Positions 51,454 through 59,162 of a DNA stretch of 64,000 nucleotides are shown piece by piece. Source of the stretch: Microbacteriaceae bacterium. Its GTDB lineage: Bacteria; Actinomycetota; Actinomycetes; Actinomycetales; Microbacteriaceae. The notes beneath the pieces were generated by a model that was not told the DNA's origin, did no database searches, and saw only the letters and a list, made by a program, of their open reading frames with translations. The position numbers and the translations under genes are program-made. The stretch spans positions 58,192 through 122,191 of the forward strand of contig JAODAR010000014.1 in the NCBI GenBank assembly GCA_025463545.1, given 5' to 3'. Every line of letters begins with the position of its first letter. The stretch's first letter is position 1.

Positions 51454-52338
51454 ATGACGTTCAACGACAACTCCAACATCGGCGGCGGCAAAATCAGCAA
51501 ACGCGGCCGCAACACCGGTATCGCCGTCGGTGGCGGCCTCGGAGTCGTTGTGTTGTTCGTCATCTCCCAGTTCCTCGGCGTGGACCTCACCGGCCTGGCC
51601 GGAGGGGGAGACCAGTCTGGTTCCCAAAGCACCGCGGGCAGCAGCCTCGAGAGCTGTCACACCGGTGCTGACGCCAACGCCAACGTGGACTGCCTCATGA
51701 AGGGCGCCGTCGCATCCCTCGACACTTATTGGGCCCAGGAGTTCCCACAGCTCGGGGGCCAGTACCAGTCGCCGCAGCCGACCGTGCTCTTCACCGACAG
51801 CACAGGCACCGGCTGCGGCACCGCGTCGAGCGCGACCGGGCCGTTCTACTGCCCGCCCGACACCACCATCTACATCGACACCGCCTTCTTCGACCAGCTG
51901 CGCTCGCAGTTCGGGTCGTCCGGCGGACCACTCGCCGAGATGTACGTCGTGGCGCACGAGTGGGGACACCACATCCAGAACCTGTCCGGAATCCTCGAGA
52001 AAGCCCAGGACGGCCAGACCGGTGCGGCATCCAATTCCGTGCGCACCGAACTCCAGGCCGACTGCTTCGCCGGCGCCTGGGCGGCCTCCGCCTCCCAGAC
52101 CAGGGACGCCAGCGGCGTGCCGTTCCTCGAACCGATCACCCCGGCGCAGGTAACGGATGCCCTCAGTGCGGCGTCCGCGGTGGGCGACGACCGTATCCAG
52201 AAAGCCTCGTCCGGCCAGGTCAACCCGGAGGGGTGGACCCACGGTTCCAGCGAACAGCGGGCCCGCTGGTTCCAAACCGGGTATGACCGGGGGCCCGGGT
52301 CCTGCGACACATTCGCTGCTAGCGCCGGCGAGCTCTGA
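51454..52338 (+). CDS. Membrane-anchored neutral zinc metallopeptidase (YpfJ-like)
   Basis: 294 residues: cytoplasmic N-terminus, one transmembrane helix (GLGVVVLFVISQFLGV, ~30-46), then an extracellular domain with the zinc motif VVAHEWGHHIQN and the third ligand in TELQADCFAGAWA. Cys pairs (SCHTG, DCLMKG, GCGTASS, YCPPD) suggest disulphides. The substrate is unknown. TAGCTT (51442-51447) lies 6 nt before ATG 51454, leaderless. Only 6 bp separate it from the convergent FrhB-like gene. Confidence 0.9.
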   Translation: MTFNDNSNIGGGKISKRGRNTGIAVGGGLGVVVLFVISQFLGVDLTGLAGGGDQSGSQSTAGSSLESCHTGADANANVDCLMKGAVASLDTYWAQEFPQLGGQYQSPQPTVLFTDSTGTGCGTASSATGPFYCPPDTTIYIDTAFFDQLRSQFGSSGGPLAEMYVVAHEWGHHIQNLSGILEKAQDGQTGAASNSVRTELQADCFAGAWAASASQTRDASGVPFLEPITPAQVTDALSAASAVGDDRIQKASSGQVNPEGWTHGSSEQRARWFQTGYDRGPGSCDTFAASAGEL

Positions 52339-52344
52339 CCCGCG

Positions 52345-53640
52345 TCACCGATCGGGCTCACGGGTGGTGCGTAGGCGCATCCATGGCAGAAAAGCACCAG
52401 CGCGCTGGCCGGCATGCCTGGCGCGGCGAAAGGTGCCGGTGGCGCTTCGGATGAGGTCACGCGGGTGGGCCATGCCGAGCCGAAGGAGCCTGAACCCGGT
52501 GTACCTGGGAATCGGCGTGCCGGCCATCACCGCGCCGACGAGGCGTCCGGCGAGTGTCTCCCGACGCTTCCGTTGGGTGGGCTGGACCGAAGCCAGGGCT
52601 TCAATGTCGATCGGTCGGAGATTCAGCACCCCCGCATCCAGGGCGCGCTGGATCAGGTCCGAGCCGCGCTGCGTGCGGGCGATCAATGCACTGATCCCGT
52701 CGCCCTCGGCGAAGATCGGGTAGCCGGCATCGTCAGCGTTCCAGAAGTCAGCTGCGGTGATGTCGGCGCTCTCGCCCACGCCATCCGGGCACATCTTGCA
52801 GCGCCACTGGATGGTCGGACCGAGGTACGTGCCCCATGACCCGCCGTAGCTTGCGCTGACCGCGGGACCGATCTCGGGGACGGCCGTGAACCGCCCGGGC
52901 CAGCCGCGGCCGCGATACCAGAGGTCCCGAAGTGGGCGGTCGGCCTTGACTCCAAGCGAATCCAGCAGATCGGCAGTTGCAGTCTGCCGTGGTGTGCCGG
53001 CGCAATAGAAAGACAGCAACAGGGGCGGTTCGGCGCCGCTCGCCAGGGCAAGAGCACGCAATGCCGACACTTCGCACGGCTTCCCGATGACCGTCGACGT
53101 CGGCTGCAGTGCCTCGCTGTGTCCCGCGTTCGACACGGGAGCGTAGCGGGAGCCGGCCGCTGCGAGCGCCTTGTCACGTGACGTGATGGTCACCGGGACG
53201 GTTCGGCGTGGGTCTGTCGAGTCGGCACCGGCGCCGACAACGCGGGCGGAAACCCCGCTCGAGGTGAGCCAGGCCGCGAGTGCGGTGAGTACGCCACCGC
53301 TGCTTCCGCGCTGCCGTATCTCGGCATCAGTAGCCCATGCTGCCCAAACGCCCATCACCGGACCCATGGTCGGATGCCACGAAGCACCCGGGGGCCGCTG
53401 GGCGGCGACTCGCTTCCCGGGGCACGCTTGCCTGAATCGTTCGGCAGCCTGGTCAACGCGGTGGCCAGGATCTTCCCGGTGCGGACGGCTGAACCCGCTC
53501 TCGTCGACCCGCATCCTCAGCCCGCTGTCAAGGAGCGTGCACATCCCACAGCCCGAGCAATTGCCGGAGCCGACGACGCGGCTGACCTCGCGGTCCAGGC
53601 GGCGCGGCCCCGGATCATCCGGTGAAACTGAGTCGTGCAC
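52345..53640 (-). CDS. FrhB-like iron-sulphur protein of the polysaccharide locus
   Basis: 431 residues. An N-terminal 4Fe-4S motif (CSGCGMC at 28-34, then ACPGK ~73) precedes a coenzyme F420 hydrogenase/dehydrogenase beta-subunit domain: RQRGSSGGVLTALAAWLTSS, IGKPCEVSALRALA, FYCAGTP, RCKMCPDGVGE and ADITAADFW. Such proteins occur in many exopolysaccharide loci beside pyruvyltransferases, where they are thought to carry out a redox step on a sugar or lipid carrier, but the reaction is not settled. GTG 53640 starts the protein. It is on the same strand as, but separated by glycosyltransferase and TagD genes from, the rest of the cluster. Confidence 0.85.
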   Translation of the reverse strand: MHDSVSPDDPGPRRLDREVSRVVGSGNCSGCGMCTLLDSGLRMRVDESGFSRPHREDPGHRVDQAAERFRQACPGKRVAAQRPPGASWHPTMGPVMGVWAAWATDAEIRQRGSSGGVLTALAAWLTSSGVSARVVGAGADSTDPRRTVPVTITSRDKALAAAGSRYAPVSNAGHSEALQPTSTVIGKPCEVSALRALALASGAEPPLLLSFYCAGTPRQTATADLLDSLGVKADRPLRDLWYRGRGWPGRFTAVPEIGPAVSASYGGSWGTYLGPTIQWRCKMCPDGVGESADITAADFWNADDAGYPIFAEGDGISALIARTQRGSDLIQRALDAGVLNLRPIDIEALASVQPTQRKRRETLAGRLVGAVMAGTPIPRYTGFRLLRLGMAHPRDLIRSATGTFRRARHAGQRAGAFLPWMRLRTTREPDR

Positions 53641-53769
53641 GGTAACGGCCCTCTCCAGAGTCGGGTGTCACGTGAGCGGGGTGGGGGTGAATCGATGTTA
53701 GCCGCAGCGGATGCGTCGCTACTAGGAGATCGATGGCGATCACCCTCGCTCGGGGGTGGTTGTCCGCCC

Positions 53770-53798
53770 TTGCCCGTTGGCAACGTCGCATCCATACT
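53770..53798 (+). promoter_or_regulatory. Predicted promoter of the glycosyltransferase gene
   Basis: TTGCCC (53770-53775), 17-bp spacer, CATACT (53793-53798), about 35 bp before the ribosome-binding site. The divergent region to the FrhB-like gene (53641-53839) holds no other feature I can support. Confidence 0.45.
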
Positions 53799-53839
53799 GG
53801 TGGTCTTGTTCAACTCGATCCGGAGGGCGGTGGCGCATC

Positions 53840-54868
53840 ATGAGCGGCCCGGAAGAGCATGTGTCCCCGAACGCCGACCCCCTCACGATCTCTGTTGCGA
53901 TGCGCGTCTACAACAGTTCACGTTTCGTCGGTGAACAGCTCGCGTCGATACTCGAGCAAACCTGCCCGCCAGATGAGATCGTCGTGGGCGACGACGGCTC
54001 CGACGACGACACGCTCGCCATCATCGTCGCGATGGTCGACGCCGCCCGGCACGCGCGACCCGGGTTGAAGACGGTATTGAAGATCCTGCCTTCGCTGCAT
54101 GTCGGAATCACTGCAAACATCCAGCGCACGATCGCGGCGTGCACCGCTGACATCATCGTCATCTGCGACCACGATGACCGCTGTCATCCGTCGCGATTCG
54201 CGCGGATCCGCGACGAGTTCGCGCGGCGCCCCAGCCTCCTCTACGTGCACGGCGACGCGCAGTTGATCGACGAGCACGGCGCAGGGCTGGGAGCGCGACT
54301 CACCGAGCGCCAGCTGGTCTCGCGCTGGGAGCGGGAGCGTTATGCGGCCGGTGAAGGGTTCCAAGTGCTGATTCGGCGCAATATCGCAACCGGCGCAACC
54401 GCCGCATTCCGGCGCTCGCTGGTTCCGCTCGCTGCGCCCTTTCCAACTACGTGGGTCTACGACGAGTGGCTGGGCATTATCGCAGCCGGCATGGGGCAAT
54501 TGGCTTTCATCGACGATCCGCAACTCGACTACCGCCAGCACAGTTCCAACAAACAGGGCGTGCGTCAGCGAAGTGTGCGCGAGAAGGTCGGAATGTTGCT
54601 CACCGCCGGAACGAGTCGCAATCAACGGTTGCGGGCGAGGGCGCAGGTGCTCGGTGAGCGCCTGGAGGGGCTCGGCTCCTTGGTGCCGCCGCGGAACCTT
54701 GCGCTCGCCAGGGCCAAGCTGCGCTACGAACGCACTCGTAGCGAACTGCCGCGGAATCGACTCCTGAGAGCACTGCCGGTGTTATGGGTGGCAGCATCCG
54801 GGGCGTACGGACGCTTCGCGCGCGGCCGCAAGGACATCGTGCTCGACCTGGTCCAGCCGCTCACCTGA
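53840..54868 (+). CDS. Family 2 glycosyltransferase
   Basis: 342 residues with a GT-A fold: ISVAMRVYNSSRFVGEQLAS, EIVVGDDGSDDDTLAI and CDHDDRCHPSRFARIRDEFA (the metal-binding Asp motif), followed by TGATAAFRRSLVPL and WVYDEWLGIIAAGMG of the acceptor side. This resembles rhamnosyltransferase-type GT2 enzymes. ATG 53840 follows GGAGGGCGGTGG; the open frame upstream lacks similarity. It probably adds a sugar to the surface polysaccharide. Convergent with the TagD-like gene. Confidence 0.9.
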   Translation: MSGPEEHVSPNADPLTISVAMRVYNSSRFVGEQLASILEQTCPPDEIVVGDDGSDDDTLAIIVAMVDAARHARPGLKTVLKILPSLHVGITANIQRTIAACTADIIVICDHDDRCHPSRFARIRDEFARRPSLLYVHGDAQLIDEHGAGLGARLTERQLVSRWERERYAAGEGFQVLIRRNIATGATAAFRRSLVPLAAPFPTTWVYDEWLGIIAAGMGQLAFIDDPQLDYRQHSSNKQGVRQRSVREKVGMLLTAGTSRNQRLRARAQVLGERLEGLGSLVPPRNLALARAKLRYERTRSELPRNRLLRALPVLWVAASGAYGRFARGRKDIVLDLVQPLT

Positions 54869-54911
54869 CCGCCGCGTTCCAACGCCCACGCGTCCAGCGC
54901 CCGGGGAGATG

Positions 54912-55385
54912 CTAGTTGCCCCCGACGACGTTGAGATTGTTCGCGCTCGCTGTCTCCAGGTTCTCGAGGGCACGCCGCAGCGCCGTGCTGGACGTGTGCA
55001 CCGTGTACGGGAAGTACACGACCTCAACCCCGACCTTTGCGAATTCCGTTTCCAGCCGTCGACCTCGCTCGGTGCCGCGCCAGTCGTCGCCTTTGAAGAA
55101 GATGTCGAACCGAACCTCGTGCCAGGTGGCCAACTTGTCGGGCAGTACCTCCGCACGCGCCTCATCCACAAAGGCGATATGTTTCACGATCTCCAAACGC
55201 TCGGCCAGGGGTACGATCGGCAGCGAGCCCTTCGTGAGAAGCAGCATCTCGTCGGAGACGACGCCCGCGATGAGATAGTCGCACTGCCGTTTCGCCTGAC
55301 GCAGCAGGTTGAGATGGCCAACATGGAATAAGTCAAAGGCGCCGGCAGCGTAGCCAACTGTGGGTCTGACAGGAGAATCGGGCAT
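54912..55385 (-). CDS. TagD-like cytidylyltransferase
   Basis: 157 residues with the nucleotidyltransferase start GYAAGAFDLFHVGHLNLLRQ (HxGH catalytic motif), FKGDDWRGTERG and a C-terminal HTSSTALRRAL replacing the usual RTxGISTT. TagD-type enzymes make CDP-glycerol or a related CDP-alcohol for teichoic-acid-like polymers. ATG 55385 follows AGAGAGGA. Last gene of the minus-strand cluster. The altered late motif leaves the exact alcohol uncertain. Confidence 0.9.
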   Translation of the reverse strand: MPDSPVRPTVGYAAGAFDLFHVGHLNLLRQAKRQCDYLIAGVVSDEMLLLTKGSLPIVPLAERLEIVKHIAFVDEARAEVLPDKLATWHEVRFDIFFKGDDWRGTERGRRLETEFAKVGVEVVYFPYTVHTSSTALRRALENLETASANNLNVVGGN

Positions 55386-55472
55386 CGTTCGAGGTCCTCT
55401 CTGCCGACGGGTGTGGCCGCCGGATCGGGTGTGAGAGATTTTCAGATGCTAGCGCCTCGGAACGCCCCATGG

Positions 55473-56360
55473 CTAGAGCGGAGTTGTCCCGGACGCGGCT
55501 GATTCGAGGCTGACCTTCTCGACCAGGTCCACGATCTCGGGTCGGTCCGGCGTCTCAGCGACACTCGTGAACCTTCCCCCGTGCCGTCTGTAGAGGCCGG
55601 CGCGTGGGCCCATTCCGGGTATGCGGGAATTGTCCACAAGCAGCAGGTAGGCGCCCTCCGCGAGGCTGCCCAGCAGTGTGTGCAGCGCTGAGGTGATCAC
55701 CGCGTCACTGAAGTACAGGCGCCGCAACAGGTTCGCCACCTTCACGACGGTCGGCGGTGGACCGTCCCACGGCGTGAAAATGTCGTGCACCCGGTAGCTG
55801 ACACGCTCGTCGGTACGCACCAGCTCACGTGCTGCCGGGTTCAGCAGCAGTGCCCGCTTCACCGGCATCCCGGGGCGGCGCGCACGGCGCTCGAAGCGGC
55901 CGAAGACGAAGCGTACGAGCGGGGAGTGAGCCGGCCACGCGAGCGTCCGTGGACCGACGACCAGGATCCAGTTGCCGTCATTGTCAAGGAAAACACTGTG
56001 CCTGCCGACTTCGATCACGTCTATCTCGAAAAACAGGTCCGCAATGATGTACTGGGCGAATCCGTCGAGCTTGCGGATCAGATCGACCGAGGTCGAACCG
56101 TCCGAGGCGCCGATATCGACGATCGTCGCACCGGACAGGTCGATGTTCTCGACGAGGAGGTCGTCGGCGACGGGGTGGCGATTGCTGCCGGTGATCTTGA
56201 TCGTGTCGCCGACATGGATCGCCGACATCGCGACCCGGAAGTCCTCGGCAGAGACGCGATCGTCAAGGATGACCCGCGGGTCAGCCCACACGAAGCGGGA
56301 GAACCGGCGTTCGACGTACCGGGGCCAACGCCCCTTCAGTGGCCTGATCGGCAGCAACAT
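55473..56360 (-). CDS. SAM-dependent methyltransferase-like protein
   Basis: 295 residues. The segment ATIVDIGASDGSTSVDLIRK matches the glycine-rich SAM-binding motif I of class I methyltransferases, and LADLFFEIDVIEVG-like and HDIFTPWDGPPPTVVKVANL pieces fit later strands. Residues ~185-285 end with a loop that mentions no known substrate signature. TATATT (56367-56372, this strand) lies 6 nt before ATG 56360 with no Shine-Dalgarno, so a separate leaderless start is possible. In this locus it could methylate a glycan, but it might also be a non-catalytic relative. Confidence 0.7.
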   Translation of the reverse strand: MLLPIRPLKGRWPRYVERRFSRFVWADPRVILDDRVSAEDFRVAMSAIHVGDTIKITGSNRHPVADDLLVENIDLSGATIVDIGASDGSTSVDLIRKLDGFAQYIIADLFFEIDVIEVGRHSVFLDNDGNWILVVGPRTLAWPAHSPLVRFVFGRFERRARRPGMPVKRALLLNPAARELVRTDERVSYRVHDIFTPWDGPPPTVVKVANLLRRLYFSDAVITSALHTLLGSLAEGAYLLLVDNSRIPGMGPRAGLYRRHGGRFTSVAETPDRPEIVDLVEKVSLESAASGTTPL

Positions 56361-56376
56361 CTGCTCAATATAGCCG

Positions 56377-57864
56377 TCAAGTACGTCTGCTCCGCAAGCG
56401 TGGAAGCAGCTGCGCGATCTGGACCACCGCTACGATGTCCCGGCGGAGCGGCGGTACGAGCGACGCCAATCCGTAAACCAGCAGTCCGGTCGCCAGTGCG
56501 ACCACAAGCTGTACCAGGGCGTGCCCCGGCCCCACCGCACTCGCAGCTGCCCAGCCGGCAGCGGCGGCTGCGCCGACGACCACCAGAATTCGGAACGCTC
56601 CGGCGTAGAGCCGACGGGTTGGAATTTCGGTGCGACGTGAGAGCCAGGCCAGCGAGATGGGCCAGGCGATCGCGGGTGCGAGGGCATAGCCGGCGGCAAC
56701 GCCCACGATTCCAAAGGTCGAGCCGGCCACGATGCAGGTCACCTTGATGGCCGACGTGACGAGGGTGTAGCGAAACAGCTCGGCGGTCAGCCCCCGAGAG
56801 AGGTAGACCCAGTAGCCGACGTACGCCATTGTCTGGAAGATCCCCGCAACCGCGAGCAGTCGCAGTATGGGGGTGACCGCCTCCCACTTGCTGCCGAGCA
56901 GGATGGCAGTGAGCGGTTCTGCCGCCGCGATCACCAGCCCAAGACCGGCGACCAGCGTGTAACCGAGCGCCTGCTGGCCTCGCACGATGAACTCACCGTA
57001 GCGGTCGCGATCCTCGTTGAGCCGCGACAGCACCGGAAGGGCGACTCGCGTGGTCGGCGAACGCAGCTGGCCGAGCGGCTGCATGAGCAACTGGAACCCG
57101 CGACTGTAAACGCCCAGCTGCGCCGCCCCGAAGCGGGTTCCGATGATCACGAAGTCGATGTTGTTGCTGAGGTAGCCGATGAGCTGGGTGCCGACCAGGT
57201 GCCAGCCGTAGCGCAGAAAGCCTCTGATCGGTGCGGTGCGATCGGGCAGATGCGGGAGCCAGTGGGCACTTCCGACCAGGATGATGAGGCCCACCATGCA
57301 TTGCACGAGTTGCTGCACAGCCAGCGCCCAGTACGCCCAACCGGCAAGCGCCGCTGCAACAGCGCAGGCGAGCCCGATCACCGCCGCGGCGATGTCACTG
57401 ACCGCCAGGACCGTGAACTTCATGCTGCGGTTCCGGTCGGCCCGGTATTGCGTTGTCAGCCCGTTGATGACGAAGGTGAGCGAGAGCAGCTGGGTCAGCG
57501 GCACGAGTTCTGCCTCGCCGTACAGCATGGCGATCAGTGGAGAACTGAAGAAGACGATCATTCCGAGGAGAAGCCCGATGGCCGCGTTCATCCAGAACAG
57601 GTTGTCCCGTTGGCCCCGGGAGAGGGTCGGGGCCTGGATCGCCGCGGACGACAACCCGAAATCCCGGAAGATCTCTCCGATGCCGACCACGGTCAGTACC
57701 ATCGCCAGCAGCCCGTAATCGTGTGGGGAGAGCAGGCGCGCCAGCACCACCACCGACACGACCTGGACGGCGATCCTGGCTCCCTGGCCGGCGACCGTCA
57801 CTGCGGCACCGCGGGCGGCGCGGGTGCCGAGGCCGTCGGGGATGCGCCGTCCCGGCTCGCTCAT
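56377..57864 (-). CDS. Wzx-type polysaccharide flippase (MATE/PST superfamily)
   Basis: 495 residues with 12-14 hydrophobic helices. The start AARGAAVTVAGQGARIAVQV, ARLLSPHDYGLLAMVLTVVG and the pattern IGTRFGAAQLGVYSRGFQLL are typical of lipid-linked oligosaccharide flippases in capsule and O-antigen clusters. It would move undecaprenyl-linked repeat units across the membrane. Overlaps the pyruvyltransferase gene by 4 nt (ATGA), one operon. Confidence 0.92.
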   Translation of the reverse strand: MSEPGRRIPDGLGTRAARGAAVTVAGQGARIAVQVVSVVVLARLLSPHDYGLLAMVLTVVGIGEIFRDFGLSSAAIQAPTLSRGQRDNLFWMNAAIGLLLGMIVFFSSPLIAMLYGEAELVPLTQLLSLTFVINGLTTQYRADRNRSMKFTVLAVSDIAAAVIGLACAVAAALAGWAYWALAVQQLVQCMVGLIILVGSAHWLPHLPDRTAPIRGFLRYGWHLVGTQLIGYLSNNIDFVIIGTRFGAAQLGVYSRGFQLLMQPLGQLRSPTTRVALPVLSRLNEDRDRYGEFIVRGQQALGYTLVAGLGLVIAAAEPLTAILLGSKWEAVTPILRLLAVAGIFQTMAYVGYWVYLSRGLTAELFRYTLVTSAIKVTCIVAGSTFGIVGVAAGYALAPAIAWPISLAWLSRRTEIPTRRLYAGAFRILVVVGAAAAAGWAAASAVGPGHALVQLVVALATGLLVYGLASLVPPLRRDIVAVVQIAQLLPRLRSRRT

Positions 57865-58937
57865 GCCAGCGTCCGGAGGCTCATTCTCGCTCGCTCGAGT
57901 GACAATTCGGCTCGCTCACGCACGCCCGTCACGCCGTCCGCCAGGGTGGGATCGGCCAGCAGGGCGAGCGCAGCGTCGACGGGGTCCTCGGCGCTGCGCA
58001 GGTCGACCGTCGCGTTCCATCCGAGGTCTTCAAGCAGGGGAGCGAATTTACGAGAGTAGGCAAGCGGCACGGCCGGAACCCCGACCGATAGTGCGTTGAG
58101 GCAGGCGTGCATGCGAGACCCGATGACAACGGATGCCGACGCCACCACCTCCCGAGAGCGAGCGAGCGAGTTCGGCACCAGGACCTCCACCGACCGGGAC
58201 GCATCCTCGGCCAGTTCCTGCACGGCGGGCACATCATTGTCCGGCGACGGGGATTCCAGCACGTGGGCGAGAAGCGTCACGCTGCGGCCAGACGTCAGCA
58301 AGGCTCCCATGAGTCGACGGATCGTACGTCGGTACTTTTCGAAATCGACGTGGGAGTTTTCCCGCCACAGAAGGCCTGACACATTGAGAACGACGTCTCG
58401 GGAATGTGTCACATTCGGCACCGGGATCGCGAATACGACGTCGGTGGTCACCGTGTCCGGAGGACGACCGAGGGCCGCGGCATACCGAGCGCTCGCGGTG
58501 TCTCGCGCCATCACGAGGGCGGCGCGACGGAGGGAGTGCCGGGCAAGCCACCGCCCGCGGGCGGTGGTGAATGGCCCGAGTGTCTGCGGTCCGAGGACGA
58601 CGCGGGTTCCGGCCTGCGTCGCGCATTCCGCGATAGCGGACATCATCGACAGCCGGCGCATGCCATAGATATCTGTGAAGCTGTCCCCCGAACGGGTGTC
58701 GAGTACCACGTCGAATCCGCCCAGCCATCGCTGCATCCCGTTCCGGCCGGTGAGGCGCTCCCGTGCGAGGGACGCGAAGCGGCCGACCGGAAGCTGCGGA
58801 ATCGGCCTGCCGAAGTTATGGAACACGGCATCGCTTCCAGGCCACGCCTGCTCGGCAAGGGCAGCGGTCCCGGCCGCAAGGGTGCGCACGCCGAGGTTGG
58901 GCGAATGGTCATCGGCCCAGAGGACGAGCGCTTTCAT
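57861..58937 (-). CDS. Polysaccharide pyruvyl transferase family protein
   Basis: 358 residues. It begins VLWADDHSPNLGVRTLAAGT (cf. the family's N-G-G/N-x-G start), then LDTRSGDSFTDIYG, VLGPQTLGPF, VMARDTASARYAAALG and VIGSRMHACLNALSVGVPAV, all standard blocks of CsaB/WcaK-type ketal pyruvyltransferases. It would attach pyruvate from PEP to a cell-surface sugar. TAGTCT (58944-58949, this strand) lies 6 nt before ATG 58937, so this is probably the operon's leaderless first gene. Confidence 0.9.
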   Translation of the reverse strand: MKALVLWADDHSPNLGVRTLAAGTAALAEQAWPGSDAVFHNFGRPIPQLPVGRFASLARERLTGRNGMQRWLGGFDVVLDTRSGDSFTDIYGMRRLSMMSAIAECATQAGTRVVLGPQTLGPFTTARGRWLARHSLRRAALVMARDTASARYAAALGRPPDTVTTDVVFAIPVPNVTHSRDVVLNVSGLLWRENSHVDFEKYRRTIRRLMGALLTSGRSVTLLAHVLESPSPDNDVPAVQELAEDASRSVEVLVPNSLARSREVVASASVVIGSRMHACLNALSVGVPAVPLAYSRKFAPLLEDLGWNATVDLRSAEDPVDAALALLADPTLADGVTGVRERAELSLERARMSLRTLA

Positions 58938-59051
58938 GCCCAGAGACTATCCGCTGCACCCTTCGGGGTGCGTGTTCTTCATCAATGTTCCTTGTTCGAG
59001 GGTCCGGCAGGTGCGGTGGAGCCCTGATCGAGCTGAGGACGTTTCACCATC

Positions 59052-59090
59052 GTTACCAGAATGTGACATTTCGGCATTGACAGGGTAAGG
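59052..59090 (+). promoter_or_regulatory. Promoter region with a possible MtrA-type direct repeat
   Basis: GTTACC (59052-59057), 5 nt, GTGACA (59063-59068) form a direct repeat with the spacing reported for actinobacterial MtrA boxes. GTGACA to TAAGGT (59085-59090) is a possible -35/-10 pair with a 16-bp spacer. The 12-mer GTGACATTTCGG (59063-59074) is identical to 27429-27440 in the helicase promoter. Confidence 0.4.
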
Positions 59091-59162
59091 TCTTCAAAGC
59101 CCCCCGAACTGGTGACGCCCCTACGCGTGCTTAAACATCGCATCGCTACCAGGAAAGCTTGT

